Source of the DNA: Streptomyces sp. ERV7
GTDB taxonomy: Bacteria > Actinomycetota > Actinomycetes > Streptomycetales > Streptomycetaceae
DNA length: 64,000 nucleotides
Direction of reading: 5' to 3'
Assembly (NCBI RefSeq): GCF_001653515.1
Contig: NZ_LYOY01000040.1
Location: forward strand, 1 to 64,000
Shown: positions 35,949 to 44,576 of the stretch, one piece after another
Layout: each line of letters begins with the position of its first letter
How positions within the stretch are numbered: position 1 is the first letter of the stretch
The notes under the pieces: model-generated
Databases searched by the model: none
Told to the model about the DNA's origin: nothing
The model's input: only the letters and a program-made list of their open reading frames with translations
Position numbers and translations under genes: made by a program

Positions 35949-36225
35949 ATCCAGCCCCCTTTGGCTGCACATTCCGCCCCCTGCACCCCTGGCGGGGCTA
36001 CGCCCCTGCACCCCTTTGCGGGCCTGCGGCCCCGGACCTCCCTTTGCGGGGCCTGCGGCCCCTGCACCCCGCTCCGTCTTCACCTGCGGACCGTGCTGGG
36101 TTGCTCGCGCAGTTCCCCGCGCCCCTGAAAGGAACGGGGCTCCGCCCCGGACCCCGCTCCTCACGCGCCCGAGAGGCTGAATTTCCCGCCGCAGGGGCTG
36201 AATGTGCAGCCAAAGGGGGCTGGAT
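35949..36225. repeat. 277-bp element bounded by 26-bp perfect inverted repeats
   Basis: The left end reads ATCCAGCCCCCTTTGGCTGC (26 bp to 35974) and its exact reverse complement occupies 36200-36225. Inside are GCCTGCGGCCCC-type units and an interspersed repeat core. No ORF is present. The shape is MITE-like, though no target-site duplication is evident. Confidence 0.6.
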
Positions 36226-36561
36226 GCGCCGCCGTAGGGGCTGAATCGCTGCCGCCCGAGGGCTGGAAGTACCCGGGGCCGGAGATACCTGAGGGGCGCG
36301 GGGAACCGCGCGAGCAACCACCCACCGACCCGCAGACGAATCCCGCACACCCGGAGGGCTTCGCGGGGAACTGCGCGAGCAACCCACCACCGGCCCGCAG
36401 CCAAGGACCCGCCCTCCACAGCGGAGCGCCCCGCACCCGGGTAAAGACTTAGGTAAAGTAAGGATCGCGTCAATGGCGCGACAAGAAGGACCCAGGTGCG
36501 CCGGGAAGTCTGGTCGGCAACGTGCTTTGTCATGCCCGCCGAACCGACCGGAGGTCCCCCC

Positions 36562-37968
36562 GTGGCCGCGCCAGTAGACCGTCAGGACAGCAGCAGCCGG
36601 AAGTTTCTCGGGCGGCTCTCCTTGCCCGAGCGGAACTTCGTCGCGGACGCGCTCCGCGCCGAGACCGTGGGTGGCGTGCTGCTGCTCATCGCCGCGATCG
36701 TGGCGCTGATCTGGGCCAACACACTCGGTGGCAGCTACGCCGACGTGCGCGGGTTCCATGTCGGCATCGAAGCCCTCGGGCTCGATCTCTCGCTTCAGCA
36801 CTGGGCCGCCGACGGCCTCCTCGCGGTCTTCTTCTTCGTCGCCGGTATCGAGCTCAAGCGCGAGCTGGTCGCCGGTGAGCTGCGCGACCCCAAGGCCGCC
36901 GCGCTGCCCGTGATCGCCGCGATCTGCGGCATGGCCGTACCCGCACTCGTATACGCGCTGGTCAACACCGTCGGCGGCGGTGCGATGGACGGCTGGGCCG
37001 TGCCGACGGCCACCGACATCGCCTTCGCGCTCGCCGTCCTCGCGGTCATCGGAACCTCGCTGCCCAGCGCCCTGCGCGCCTTCCTGCTCACGCTCGCCGT
37101 CGTCGACGACCTCTTCGCGATCCTCATCATCGCCGTGTTCTTCACCAAGGAGATCGACTTCGTCGCGCTCGGCGGCTCGGTCGTCGGCCTCGTCGTCTTC
37201 TGGGTCCTGCTGCGCAAGGGCGTACGCGGCTGGTACGTGTACGTACCGCTCGCGCTGGTCATCTGGGGGCTGATGTACAACAGCGGCGTCCACGCCACCA
37301 TCGCGGGCGTCTCCATGGGCCTGATGCTGCGCTGCACCCGCCACGAGGACGAGGAGCACTCCCCCGGCGAGCACATCGAGCACCTGGTGCGGCCGCTCTC
37401 CGCGGGGCTCGCCGTGCCGCTCTTCGCGCTGATGTCGGCCGGGGTCGGCGTCACCGGCGGCGCGCTGGCGGACGTCTTCACCCGGCCCGAGACGCTCGGC
37501 GTGGTGCTCGGCCTCGTGGTCGGCAAGGCGGTGGGCATCTTCGGGGGTACGTGGTGCGCCGCGCGGTTCACCAGGGCCGAGCTCAACGAGGACCTCGCCT
37601 GGCCGGACGTCTTCGCCGTGGCCGCGCTCGCCGGGATCGGCTTCACCGTCTCGCTGCTCATCGGCGAGCTGGCCTTCGACGGCGAGGGCGCGCTGGCGGA
37701 CGAGATCAAGGCGGCCGTGCTGATGGGCTCGCTGATCGCCGCCGTGTTCGCCACCGTCCTGCTGAAGCTGCGGGTCCGCCGCTACCGGGCGCTCGTCGAC
37801 GAGGAGGAGCGCGACGAGGACCAGGACGGCATCCCGGATGTGTACGAACAGCACAATCCGGCCTACCACCTGCGCATGGCCGCCATCTACGAGGGGAAGG
37901 CGGCCGAGCACCGCCGCCTCGCGCAACTGGCGGGGGCGGGGAGCGACGAGGCCGACCGTCCGGCATGA
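36562..37968 (+). CDS. nhaA: Na+/H+ antiporter NhaA
   Basis: A 468-residue, about 12-helix antiporter exchanging Na+ or Li+ for H+. I chose GTG 36562 because GGAGGT lies six bases upstream; GTG 36496 and ATG 36532 in the same frame lack this. The cation-binding aspartate pair is present in AVVDDLFAILIIAVFF, and PTATDIAFALAVLAV precedes it, as in E. coli NhaA. The last ~90 residues form a hydrophilic, acidic then His/Arg-rich extension typical of actinobacterial NhaA. The next gene starts 76 bp downstream on the same strand. Confidence 0.93.
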   Translation: MAAPVDRQDSSSRKFLGRLSLPERNFVADALRAETVGGVLLLIAAIVALIWANTLGGSYADVRGFHVGIEALGLDLSLQHWAADGLLAVFFFVAGIELKRELVAGELRDPKAAALPVIAAICGMAVPALVYALVNTVGGGAMDGWAVPTATDIAFALAVLAVIGTSLPSALRAFLLTLAVVDDLFAILIIAVFFTKEIDFVALGGSVVGLVVFWVLLRKGVRGWYVYVPLALVIWGLMYNSGVHATIAGVSMGLMLRCTRHEDEEHSPGEHIEHLVRPLSAGLAVPLFALMSAGVGVTGGALADVFTRPETLGVVLGLVVGKAVGIFGGTWCAARFTRAELNEDLAWPDVFAVAALAGIGFTVSLLIGELAFDGEGALADEIKAAVLMGSLIAAVFATVLLKLRVRRYRALVDEEERDEDQDGIPDVYEQHNPAYHLRMAAIYEGKAAEHRRLAQLAGAGSDEADRPA

Positions 37969-38043
37969 TCTGACATCTGGGCCGGAGAAGGACATCTGGG
38001 CCGGGAGATGACGGGACCGGAGAAGAGAAGAGGGAGTCAGCGA

Positions 38044-38502
38044 ATGAGCGACCCCAGCAACACCGCCGTCGGCGCCGACCGCAGCCTCGGCCAGCTGGTC
38101 GCCTCGGCGACCGCCGAGATGTCCGCGCTGGTGCACGACGAGATCGCGCTCGCCAAGGCGGAGCTGCGCCAGGACGTCAAGCGCGGGGCGATCGGTGGCC
38201 TCGCCATCAGTACGGCGGGAGTGCTCGTCCTGTTCTCGCTGCCGGTGCTGAGTTTCGCGGCGGCGTACGGGATCCACAACCTGGGACTGGGCCTCGCCTG
38301 GTCGTTCCTGATCGTCGGCGGAGCGTTCCTGCTGCTCGCGGCCCTGCTCGCGCTGCTGTCCGTGGCCAAGTTCAAGAAGGTCAAGCCGCCGGAGAAGTCC
38401 ATCGCCTCGGCCAAGCAGACCGCGGCCGTGCTCGGGGGCGTCAAGCCGCATCCCCGCCCGGTCACGGAGCAGGCCCCGGCTGTGGCACGCTCGTCTGCAT
38501 GA
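38044..38502 (+). CDS. Actinobacterial holin-X-like membrane protein
   Basis: A 152-residue protein. An amphipathic N-terminal helix (LGQLVASATAEMSALVHDEI, then LAKAELRQDVKRG) precedes two transmembrane helices (about 55-85 and 90-115) and a charged tail. This matches the phage-holin-like superfamily III seen in actinobacterial genomes outside prophages; the function is unknown and no lysin is adjacent. ATG 38044 has GAGGGAG upstream. Its stop overlaps the next start by 4 bp (ATGA), so it is translationally coupled to the alpha/beta hydrolase. Confidence 0.8.
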   Translation: MSDPSNTAVGADRSLGQLVASATAEMSALVHDEIALAKAELRQDVKRGAIGGLAISTAGVLVLFSLPVLSFAAAYGIHNLGLGLAWSFLIVGGAFLLLAALLALLSVAKFKKVKPPEKSIASAKQTAAVLGGVKPHPRPVTEQAPAVARSSA

Positions 38503-39455
38503 CCGCACCTGATACCGGTACCGGCGCCACGGGCAGCCCGGGCGGCAATGGCAGCCCTGTCCGCATCGATGGTCCCTGGACACACAGGGACGTAGCGGCC
38601 AATGGTGCGCGCTTCCACATCGCGGAGCTGGGTGACGGTCCGCTGGTGTTGCTGCTTCACGGCTTTCCCCAGTTCTGGTGGACGTGGCGGCACCAGCTGA
38701 CCGCGCTCGCCGACGCCGGTTTCCGGGCGGTCGCGATGGACCTGCGGGGCGTCGGCGGCAGCGACCGCACGCCCCGGGGCTACGATCCGGCCAACCTCGC
38801 GCTGGACATCACCGGCGTCGTACGGTCGCTCGGCGAGCCCGACGCGGCGCTCGTCGGCCACGACCTGGGCGGGTATCTGGCGTGGACGGCGGCCGTGATG
38901 CGGCCCAAGCTGGTGCGCCGGCTGGTCGTCTCCTCGATGCCGCACCCCCGGCGCTGGCGCTCCGCGATGCTCTCCGACGTCTCGCAGTCGCGGGCCGGGT
39001 CGTACATCTGGGGCTTCCAGCGGCCGTGGCTGCCGGAGCGTCAGCTCGTCGCGGACGACGCGGCGCTGGTGGGGCGGCTGGTACGGGACTGGTCGGGGCC
39101 GGTGGCGCCGGAGGACGAGGCCGTGGAGGTCTACCGGCGGGCGATGACCATCCCGTCGACCGCGCACTGCTCGATCGAGCCGTACCGCTGGATGGTGCGC
39201 TCGATGGCCCGGCCCGACGGCATCCAGTTCAACCGCCGGATGAAGCGGCCGGTACGGGTACCGACACTGCATCTGCACGGCTCGCTCGACCCCGTGATGC
39301 GCACCCGCAGCGCGGCGGGCTCCGGCGAGTACGTCGAAGCGCCCTACCGCTGGCGGCTGTTCGACGGCCTGGGCCACTTCCCGCACGAGGAGGACCCGGC
39401 CGCGTTCTCGGCGGAGCTGGTGAACTGGCTGAAGGACCCCGAGCCCGACCGGTAG
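38499..39455 (+). CDS. Alpha/beta hydrolase (epoxide-hydrolase-like)
   Basis: A 318-residue hydrolase. The oxyanion motif HGFPQFWWTWRHQ and the nucleophile elbow VGHDLGGYLAWT (Asp nucleophile in GHDLG) are those of soluble epoxide hydrolases, with the catalytic His in GLGHFPHEE near the C-terminus. A lid region lies at about 140-230. No signal peptide is present, so it is cytosolic. It is coupled by ATGA overlap to the holin-X-like gene. The natural substrate is unknown; haloalkane dehalogenase is a less likely alternative. Confidence 0.85.
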   Translation: MTAPDTGTGATGSPGGNGSPVRIDGPWTHRDVAANGARFHIAELGDGPLVLLLHGFPQFWWTWRHQLTALADAGFRAVAMDLRGVGGSDRTPRGYDPANLALDITGVVRSLGEPDAALVGHDLGGYLAWTAAVMRPKLVRRLVVSSMPHPRRWRSAMLSDVSQSRAGSYIWGFQRPWLPERQLVADDAALVGRLVRDWSGPVAPEDEAVEVYRRAMTIPSTAHCSIEPYRWMVRSMARPDGIQFNRRMKRPVRVPTLHLHGSLDPVMRTRSAAGSGEYVEAPYRWRLFDGLGHFPHEEDPAAFSAELVNWLKDPEPDR

Positions 39456-39820
39456 CCCACCGGCAGTCCGACCGGGCAGCCCCGGCGCCCCTGTCCGGCA
39501 AGCGGACGGGAACGCTTGTCTGACGAACAGCCAAATGCCCGGCGCATAGGCCAATTGGCCGCCCGAGACGCGGTTACCGACCTTGGGGCCCGGGCAGACG
39601 TCGGGGTATGGGCTGGACGCACGACTACGGTGACGCAGCACGCAACCGCCGCTCGGCCACCGCGCCGATTTCGCACGAGAGGGGCGGCCCGCAAGGTCAG
39701 GGCCATGATCCCCAACTCGGTATTCCGCGTATCCTCCGCCGCCGGGCCCGCTGGGTCTCGGCCCGGCTGCGCCATTCGCGTACGTAGTACGAGCCACGCA
39801 TGCGCGACCTACGTACGCGA
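39456..39820. other. Intergenic region between convergent genes
   Basis: A gap of 365 bp. A minus-strand frame of 144 codons crosses it but is Arg/Ala-rich, overlaps the hydrolase and shows no family features. The only clear structure is the inverted repeat at 39776-39820. Confidence 0.55.
39776..39820 (-). terminator. Inverted repeat abutting the GH4 gene stop
   Basis: Perfect 12-bp arms TCGCGTACGTAG and CTACGTACGCGA, 21-base loop. It begins immediately after the GH4 stop codon and is the likely terminator of that gene. Confidence 0.55.
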
Positions 39821-41161
39821 TTACGGGCGCAGATAGGCGAGACCCGGGTGGGCGTCCCGATAGCCGTCCAGGAGCCGCCGGGCGACCTGGACGGAGTCGA
39901 TCAGCGGGTGCAGGGCGAAGGCCTTCACAGCCGCCCGCGCCGAGCCTGACTCGGCGGCCTCCAGGACACACCGCTCGACCGCCTTCACCGCGCTGACCAG
40001 GCCCGCCTCATGGCCCGTCAGCTGGGTCACGGGCAGTGGGCGCGGTCCTGAGGCGTCGACGCGGCACGGGATCTCGACGACCGCCTCGGCGTCGAGGGCG
40101 TGCAGCGAGGAGCCGTTGGGGACGTTGAGGATCAGCGTCGCCGGTTCGTCGCGCGCGATGGCCCGCATCAGCGCGAGGGCGACGTTCTCGTACCCGCCCG
40201 ACTCCAGGTCGTCCGCGGCGCGCTCGCCCGCGCCCGAGACCTCCCGGTTCTCGGACATGTACGTCACCTCGCGCTCGGCCCGGGTGCGGTCCCAGGCGTC
40301 CCACGCCTGCTCACCGCCGGTCACGGTCGCGTAGAAGCGCGCCTGCTGGTCCAGGAGGAAGGCGCCACGGGTGCGTTCCGCCTGCCGGTACGCGGCCACG
40401 GCCTCGCGGTTGAAGTAGTAGTAGTACAGGTACTCGTTGGGCATCGAGCCCAGCGAGCGCAGCCAGTCGGCGCCGAAGAGCCTGCCCTCCTCGAACGAGG
40501 CCAGCAGCGCGTCGTCCGCCAACAGGCGCGGCAGCACGTTCTCCTCGCCCTGGTAGAGGCCGTGCAGCCAGCCCAGATGGTTCAGACCCGCGTAGTCGAG
40601 CCGTACGGCGTCGAGGTCGGCGCCGACCGTACGGGCCACGCGGCGGGCCAGCCCGACCGGCGAGTCGCAGATGCCGATCACCTGTTCGCCCAGATGGCGG
40701 GCCATGGCCTCGGTGACGAGGCCGGCCGGGTTGGTGAAGTTGATGACCCAGGCGTCCGGGGCGAGCGCCTTGACGCGGCGGGCGATCGCGTCCGCCACGG
40801 GCACGGTCCGCAGTCCGTACGCGATACCGCCCGCGCCGACCGTCTCCTGGCCCAGGACGCCCTCGGCCAGCGCGACGCGCTCGTCGGCCGCCCGGCCCGC
40901 GAGGCCGCCGACGCGGATCGCGGAGAAGACGAAGTCGGCGCCGCGCAGCGCCTCGTCCAGGTCGGTCACCGCTCTGACGGACGGTGCGTCCTGGACACCC
41001 CGTGCCTGGTCGGCGAGGACCTTGGCGATGGCGGCGAGCCGGGCCGCGTCCACGTCGTACAGCGTGAGCTCGGTGACCCGGCCGGGTGCGCGGTCGCGCA
41101 GCAGGGCGCCGTATACGAGCGGCACGCGGAAACCGCCGCCGCCGAGGATCGTCAGTCGCAT
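39821..41161 (-). CDS. Family 4 glycosidase (6-phospho-beta-glucosidase type)
   Basis: A 446-residue GH4 enzyme. The N-terminal Rossmann motif is LTILGGGGFRVPLVY for NAD+; metal and sugar residues appear as NFTNPAG, ICDSPVGLARR and GLNHLGWLHG. GH4 enzymes use NAD+ and Mn2+ in a redox elimination mechanism on 6-phospho sugars, although actinomycetes lack many PTS sugars, so an unphosphorylated substrate is possible. ATG 41161 has GAGG upstream. No transporter is adjacent. The gene lies 49 bp downstream of the MarP-like protease gene start-stop border (41210) on the same strand, so a shared transcript is possible. Confidence 0.88.
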   Translation of the reverse strand: MRLTILGGGGFRVPLVYGALLRDRAPGRVTELTLYDVDAARLAAIAKVLADQARGVQDAPSVRAVTDLDEALRGADFVFSAIRVGGLAGRAADERVALAEGVLGQETVGAGGIAYGLRTVPVADAIARRVKALAPDAWVINFTNPAGLVTEAMARHLGEQVIGICDSPVGLARRVARTVGADLDAVRLDYAGLNHLGWLHGLYQGEENVLPRLLADDALLASFEEGRLFGADWLRSLGSMPNEYLYYYYFNREAVAAYRQAERTRGAFLLDQQARFYATVTGGEQAWDAWDRTRAEREVTYMSENREVSGAGERAADDLESGGYENVALALMRAIARDEPATLILNVPNGSSLHALDAEAVVEIPCRVDASGPRPLPVTQLTGHEAGLVSAVKAVERCVLEAAESGSARAAVKAFALHPLIDSVQVARRLLDGYRDAHPGLAYLRP

Positions 41162-41209
41162 TCCGGCCTCTTCGGGGAGTCGGGGTTCAGCGGGGCGGCG
41201 GGTCGGTGG

Positions 41210-42433
41210 TCACAGGGCGCACTGCTGGCTGTCGACCTGCTGGTTGGCGGTGCGGCCCAGCTGGATGTCCTCGCGGATCTCGGCGGCCGTCAGCGCGTAT
41301 CCGGTGTTCGGGTCGTCGAGGGACTTGGCGAAGACCACTCCGTAGACCTTGCCGTCGGGGGTCAGGAGGGGGCCGCCTGAGTTGCCCGGGCGGACCGTGG
41401 TGAACAGCGAGTAGACCTCGCGGGTGACCGTGCCCCGGTGGTAGATGTCCGGGCCCGGCGGGGTGATCCGGCCGCGGACGCGCGCGGCGCGCACGTCGTA
41501 CGGCTGGTCCTCGGGGAAGCCCGCGACGATCGCGCCGCTGCCGCTGTGCGCCGCCTGGGCGGAGAAGCGCAGCACCGGGGCCTTCAGGTCGGGCACGTCC
41601 AGGACCGCGATGTCGCGGCGCCAGTCGTAGAGCACCACGGTCGCGTCGTACGTCTTTCCCGTGCCGCCTATCTGGATCTTCGGGTCCTCGACGCCGCCCA
41701 CCACATGGGCGTTGGTCATCACCCGGCGCTCGGCGAAGACGAAGCCGGTGCCCTCCAGGCGCTTGCCGCAGCTGGGGGCGGTGCCGGTGACCTTGACGAT
41801 CGAGCGCTTGGCGGAGGCCGCGACGGGGCTGGTGGCCAGCGCCTGGTCGGGGGGCGGGACCTTGGTGATCGACTCGTTGGTGAACGGGGCGAAGACCTGC
41901 GGCAGCCCGTTCTGCGCCAGCATGGAGGAGAAGTCCGAGAACCAGGTGTACGCCTGCTTGGGCATCGCCTTGTCGACGCCGCGCAGGATCTGGGAGTCGT
42001 TGACCGCCCGTCCCAGCGCGTTGCCCCGGCTGGAGGAGTCCTGGGGGTCGGCCAGCGGGGAGAGCGCGGTGCCGATCAGCCAGGCGACCAGGAGCATCGC
42101 CACGACGTTGACCAGGGCGCCGCCCGTGGCGTCCAGGGCGCGCGCGGGCGACCAGGTGATGTGCTGGCGCAGCTTGTTGCCCAGATGGGTGGTGAAGGCC
42201 TGGCCCACGGAGGCGCAGACGATCACGACGACGACCGCCACGATGGCGGCGGTGGTCGACACCTCCCGCTTGTCCGTCAGCTGGTCCCAGATGACCGGCA
42301 GCAGATACACGGCGATGAGACCACCGCCGAGGAAGCCGATCACCGACAGGATGCCGACGACGAAGCCCTGGCGGTAGCCGACGATCGCGAACCACACGGC
42401 GGCGACCAGCAACAGGATGTCCAGCACGTTCAC
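41210..42433 (-). CDS. MarP-like membrane serine protease (CvpA-trypsin fusion)
   Basis: A 407-residue protein. Residues 1-125 are a four-helix CvpA-like membrane domain; residues about 205-390 are a periplasmic-side trypsin-like domain with His in TNAHVVGG, Asp in RDIAVLDV and Ser in RPGNSGGPL. Two cysteines frame the protease part (Cys near 222 and Cys405). The M. tuberculosis homologue MarP (Rv3671c) maintains pH and wall integrity under acid. GTG 42433 is the start. It sits 12 bp downstream of the NUDIX gene, and in mycobacteria nth, a NUDIX gene and marP are also neighbours, as here. Confidence 0.9.
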   Translation of the reverse strand: MNVLDILLLVAAVWFAIVGYRQGFVVGILSVIGFLGGGLIAVYLLPVIWDQLTDKREVSTTAAIVAVVVVIVCASVGQAFTTHLGNKLRQHITWSPARALDATGGALVNVVAMLLVAWLIGTALSPLADPQDSSSRGNALGRAVNDSQILRGVDKAMPKQAYTWFSDFSSMLAQNGLPQVFAPFTNESITKVPPPDQALATSPVAASAKRSIVKVTGTAPSCGKRLEGTGFVFAERRVMTNAHVVGGVEDPKIQIGGTGKTYDATVVLYDWRRDIAVLDVPDLKAPVLRFSAQAAHSGSGAIVAGFPEDQPYDVRAARVRGRITPPGPDIYHRGTVTREVYSLFTTVRPGNSGGPLLTPDGKVYGVVFAKSLDDPNTGYALTAAEIREDIQLGRTANQQVDSQQCAL

Positions 42434-42445
42434 GGGGTCAGCCTG

Positions 42446-43177
42446 TCACGCGTGCCAGTCGAGCGGGACCCGCCTGGTGCGATCCCAGGGGCGCTCCCAG
42501 CCCGCGAAGTGCAGCAACCGGTCGATCACCCCGGCCGTGAAGCCCCACACGAGGGCGGATTCGACCAGAAAGGCCGGGCCTGCGTGCCCGCGCGGGTGGA
42601 CGGCGGTGGCCCGGTTGGCCGGGTCCGTGAGATCCGCCACGGGGACCGTGAAGACCCGGGCGGTCTCCGCCGCGTCCACCGCCCGCACCGCGGTCGGCTC
42701 GCGCCACCAGCCGAGGACGGGGGTCACCACGAAGCCGCTCACCGGGATGTAGAGCCGGGGGAGCACGCCGAAGATCTGCACTCCCTCGGGGTCCAGACCG
42801 GTCTCCTCCTCGGCCTCGCGCAGGGCGGCGCGCAGCGGGCCGGTGGTCTGGGGGTCGCCGTCCTCGGGGTCGAGGGCGCCGCCCGGGAAGGAGGGCTGGC
42901 CGCCGTGCGAGCGCAGCTGGCTGGCGCGCTCCATGAGCAGCAGCTCCGGCCCGGCCGGGCCGTCGCCGAAGAGGATCAGCACGGCGGACTGGCGTCCGGC
43001 GCCGCTCTCGGGCGGCAGGAACCGGCTGAGCTGGAGCGGCTCGATCCGGTCGGCCGCGCGCGCGACGGGGTCGAGCCACGTGGAGGCCCTGGGGGCCGCC
43101 GCGGCCACCGGGGGCCGCCACGCCGCCCGGACCGCTCTCGTACGTCCTGCTGGTGTCACTCGCCTTGCTGGTGTCAC
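42446..43177 (-). CDS. NUDIX hydrolase, CoA pyrophosphatase-like
   Basis: A 243-residue hydrolase. The NUDIX box is GGALDPEDGDPQTTGPLRAALREAEEETGL, preceded by the family signature RSHGGQPSFPGG (RSHxGQ marks CoA pyrophosphatases). It probably hydrolyses CoA or related dinucleotides. The first ~35 residues in this frame are Arg/Pro/Ala-rich and unnatural; a neighbouring frame starting near 43190 (MTHASDTSKAS...) reads more like a real N-terminus and would need a one-base change near 43085 to join WLDPVARAA. A pair of 18-bp direct repeats (GTGACACCAGCA units) lies at the start. It lies between marP-like and nth genes on one strand. Confidence 0.82.
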   Translation of the reverse strand: MTPARRVTPAGRTRAVRAAWRPPVAAAAPRASTWLDPVARAADRIEPLQLSRFLPPESGAGRQSAVLILFGDGPAGPELLLMERASQLRSHGGQPSFPGGALDPEDGDPQTTGPLRAALREAEEETGLDPEGVQIFGVLPRLYIPVSGFVVTPVLGWWREPTAVRAVDAAETARVFTVPVADLTDPANRATAVHPRGHAGPAFLVESALVWGFTAGVIDRLLHFAGWERPWDRTRRVPLDWHA

Positions 43178-43287
43178 TCGCGTGCGTCATAGGCACCCCC
43201 GTCGTCCACCGGTCACAACGTCCGGGCCGGTCGCGTTCGTTCCGTACGCGCCGGTCGCGCTCGTTCCGTCAGGTCATCCGCGATCCG

Positions 43288-44382
43288 TCAGCCTGCCCCC
43301 AGCGGCGGGGCCGGGAGCCCCGGGTAGTCCGGGGGCGGGGAGAGCCGCTGGCCCGGGAAGCCGCCCTTCTCGTACTTCAGGAGCTTCTTCGCCTTCTCCG
43401 GGTCCGTCTCTCCCTCTCCGTACGCCGGGCAGAGCGGGGCGATGGGGCAGGCGCCGCAGGCGGGCTTGCGGGAGTGGCAGATGCGGCGGCCGTGGAAGAC
43501 GACGCGGTGCGAGAGCATCGTCCACTCGCTCTTGGGGAAGATCTCGGCGACCACGGCCTCGACCTTGACCGGGTCCTCCTCGTCGGTCCACTTCCAGCGG
43601 CGCACCAGACGGCCGAAGTGCGTGTCGACGGTGATGCCGGGGACGCCGAAGGCGTTGCCGAGCACCACGTTCGCCGTTTTGCGGCCGACGCCCGGGAGCT
43701 TCACCAGGTCCTCCAGGCGGCCCGGCACATTGCCTCCGAAGTCGTCGCGGAGGGCGGCGGCAAGACCCATGATCGACTTGGTCTTGGCCCGGAAGAAGCC
43801 GGTCGGCCGGATCAGCTGCTCGACCGCCTCCGGGTCGGCCGAGGCCAGGTCCTCCGGGGTCGGATACGCGGCGAACAGCGCGGGCGTGGTCTGGTTGACC
43901 CGCAGGTCGGTCGTCTGGGCCGACAGGACGGTCGCGACCAGCAGCTCGAAGGGGTTGTGGAAGTCGAGCTCCGGATGGGCGTACGGATACACGTCCGCGA
44001 GCTCCCGGTTGATCCGCCGGGCGCGGCGGACCATCGAGAGGTGCGACTCGGGTTTGGGGGCCTTGGCGGGCTTGGCGGGGGCGGCCTTGGCGGTTCTGGC
44101 CGTTCCGGTGGCCTTCGCGGTCTTGGCCGGGGCCTTCTTCGCGGCGGCCTTCCCTGGTGCGGCCTTCTTCGCGGCGGCCTTTCCGGGGGCGCTCACGGGC
44201 GCGTCCGGGGTGGCCGACGCGCCCGGGGCCGGCTCGGGTGCCGATGCGGCCCGATTGGCCGATTTTGATTCTTTCGCGGCTTTTTTCGGTTTAGCCGCGG
44301 GCTGTTCGCCCACAGCGGAATCATTGCCTGCGGACACTCGTACGGCCCCCCTGGCCTGCGCTCTCACCGGCGAATTGGACAC
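43288..44382 (-). CDS. nth: Endonuclease III with long Lys/Ala-rich N-terminus
   Basis: A 364-residue base-excision repair glycosylase/lyase for oxidised pyrimidines. The catalytic domain (about 115-340) has the helix-hairpin-helix [13 protein letters not shown] with the catalytic Lys, Asp in TVDTHFGRL, and a 4Fe-4S cluster [17 protein letters not shown] (C-x6-C-x2-C-x5-C). Residues 1-115 are repetitive [18 protein letters not shown] sequence, histone-H1-like, similar to the TopA tail in this window; it probably aids DNA binding. ATG 44382 is the track start; shorter starts are possible because the extension is not required for catalysis. It is divergent from crp by 194 bp. Confidence 0.92.
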   Translation of the reverse strand: MSNSPVRAQARGAVRVSAGNDSAVGEQPAAKPKKAAKESKSANRAASAPEPAPGASATPDAPVSAPGKAAAKKAAPGKAAAKKAPAKTAKATGTARTAKAAPAKPAKAPKPESHLSMVRRARRINRELADVYPYAHPELDFHNPFELLVATVLSAQTTDLRVNQTTPALFAAYPTPEDLASADPEAVEQLIRPTGFFRAKTKSIMGLAAALRDDFGGNVPGRLEDLVKLPGVGRKTANVVLGNAFGVPGITVDTHFGRLVRRWKWTDEEDPVKVEAVVAEIFPKSEWTMLSHRVVFHGRRICHSRKPACGACPIAPLCPAYGEGETDPEKAKKLLKYEKGGFPGQRLSPPPDYPGLPAPPLGAG

Positions 44383-44497
44383 CCGGCCAGCCTAAAGCCA
44401 CCCACTGACATCCGCCCCGGCCACAGCGAATCACCACCCCAATCGGCCCCCTGCCGCACGGTCCGGCGTTCGGGTGCGTCATCCTTGTGATTACCCG

Positions 44498-44513
44498 TGT
44501 GATTGATCGCACT
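44498..44513. promoter_or_regulatory. Crp-box-like palindrome upstream of crp
   Basis: TGTGATTGATCGCACT has the GTG-N8-CAC spacing of the CRP/FNR consensus TGTGA-N6-TCACA, matching one half-site fully and the other in its CAC core. It lies 64-79 bp before the crp start and about 115 bp before nth, and could mediate autoregulation. Motif match only. Confidence 0.4.
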
Positions 44514-44576
44514 GTTTACCCCGTCCGGCAAAATGGGCAGCACGGTCCCCTGTACCGGTCGACAAGGAGAGAACTC

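Larger units (their letters stand above)
35853..36561. other. Repeat-rich intergenic region acs / nhaA
   Basis: A gap of 709 bp with no gene. It holds the acs terminator, a 26-bp perfect inverted repeat (35949-35974 and 36200-36225), one forward copy (36106-36127) and two reverse copies (near 36298 and 36365) of the 22-bp interspersed repeat core, and several GGGGCTGAAT-like units spaced about 25-30 bases apart at 36170-36260. Confidence 0.75.

Noticed and set aside
35998-38583. 861-codon minus-strand frame over nhaA and neighbours
   Set aside because: Antisense of three recognised genes and repeats.
39344-39775. 144-codon minus-strand frame in the hydrolase/GH4 gap
   Set aside because: Half of it is antisense to the hydrolase; no recognisable domain.
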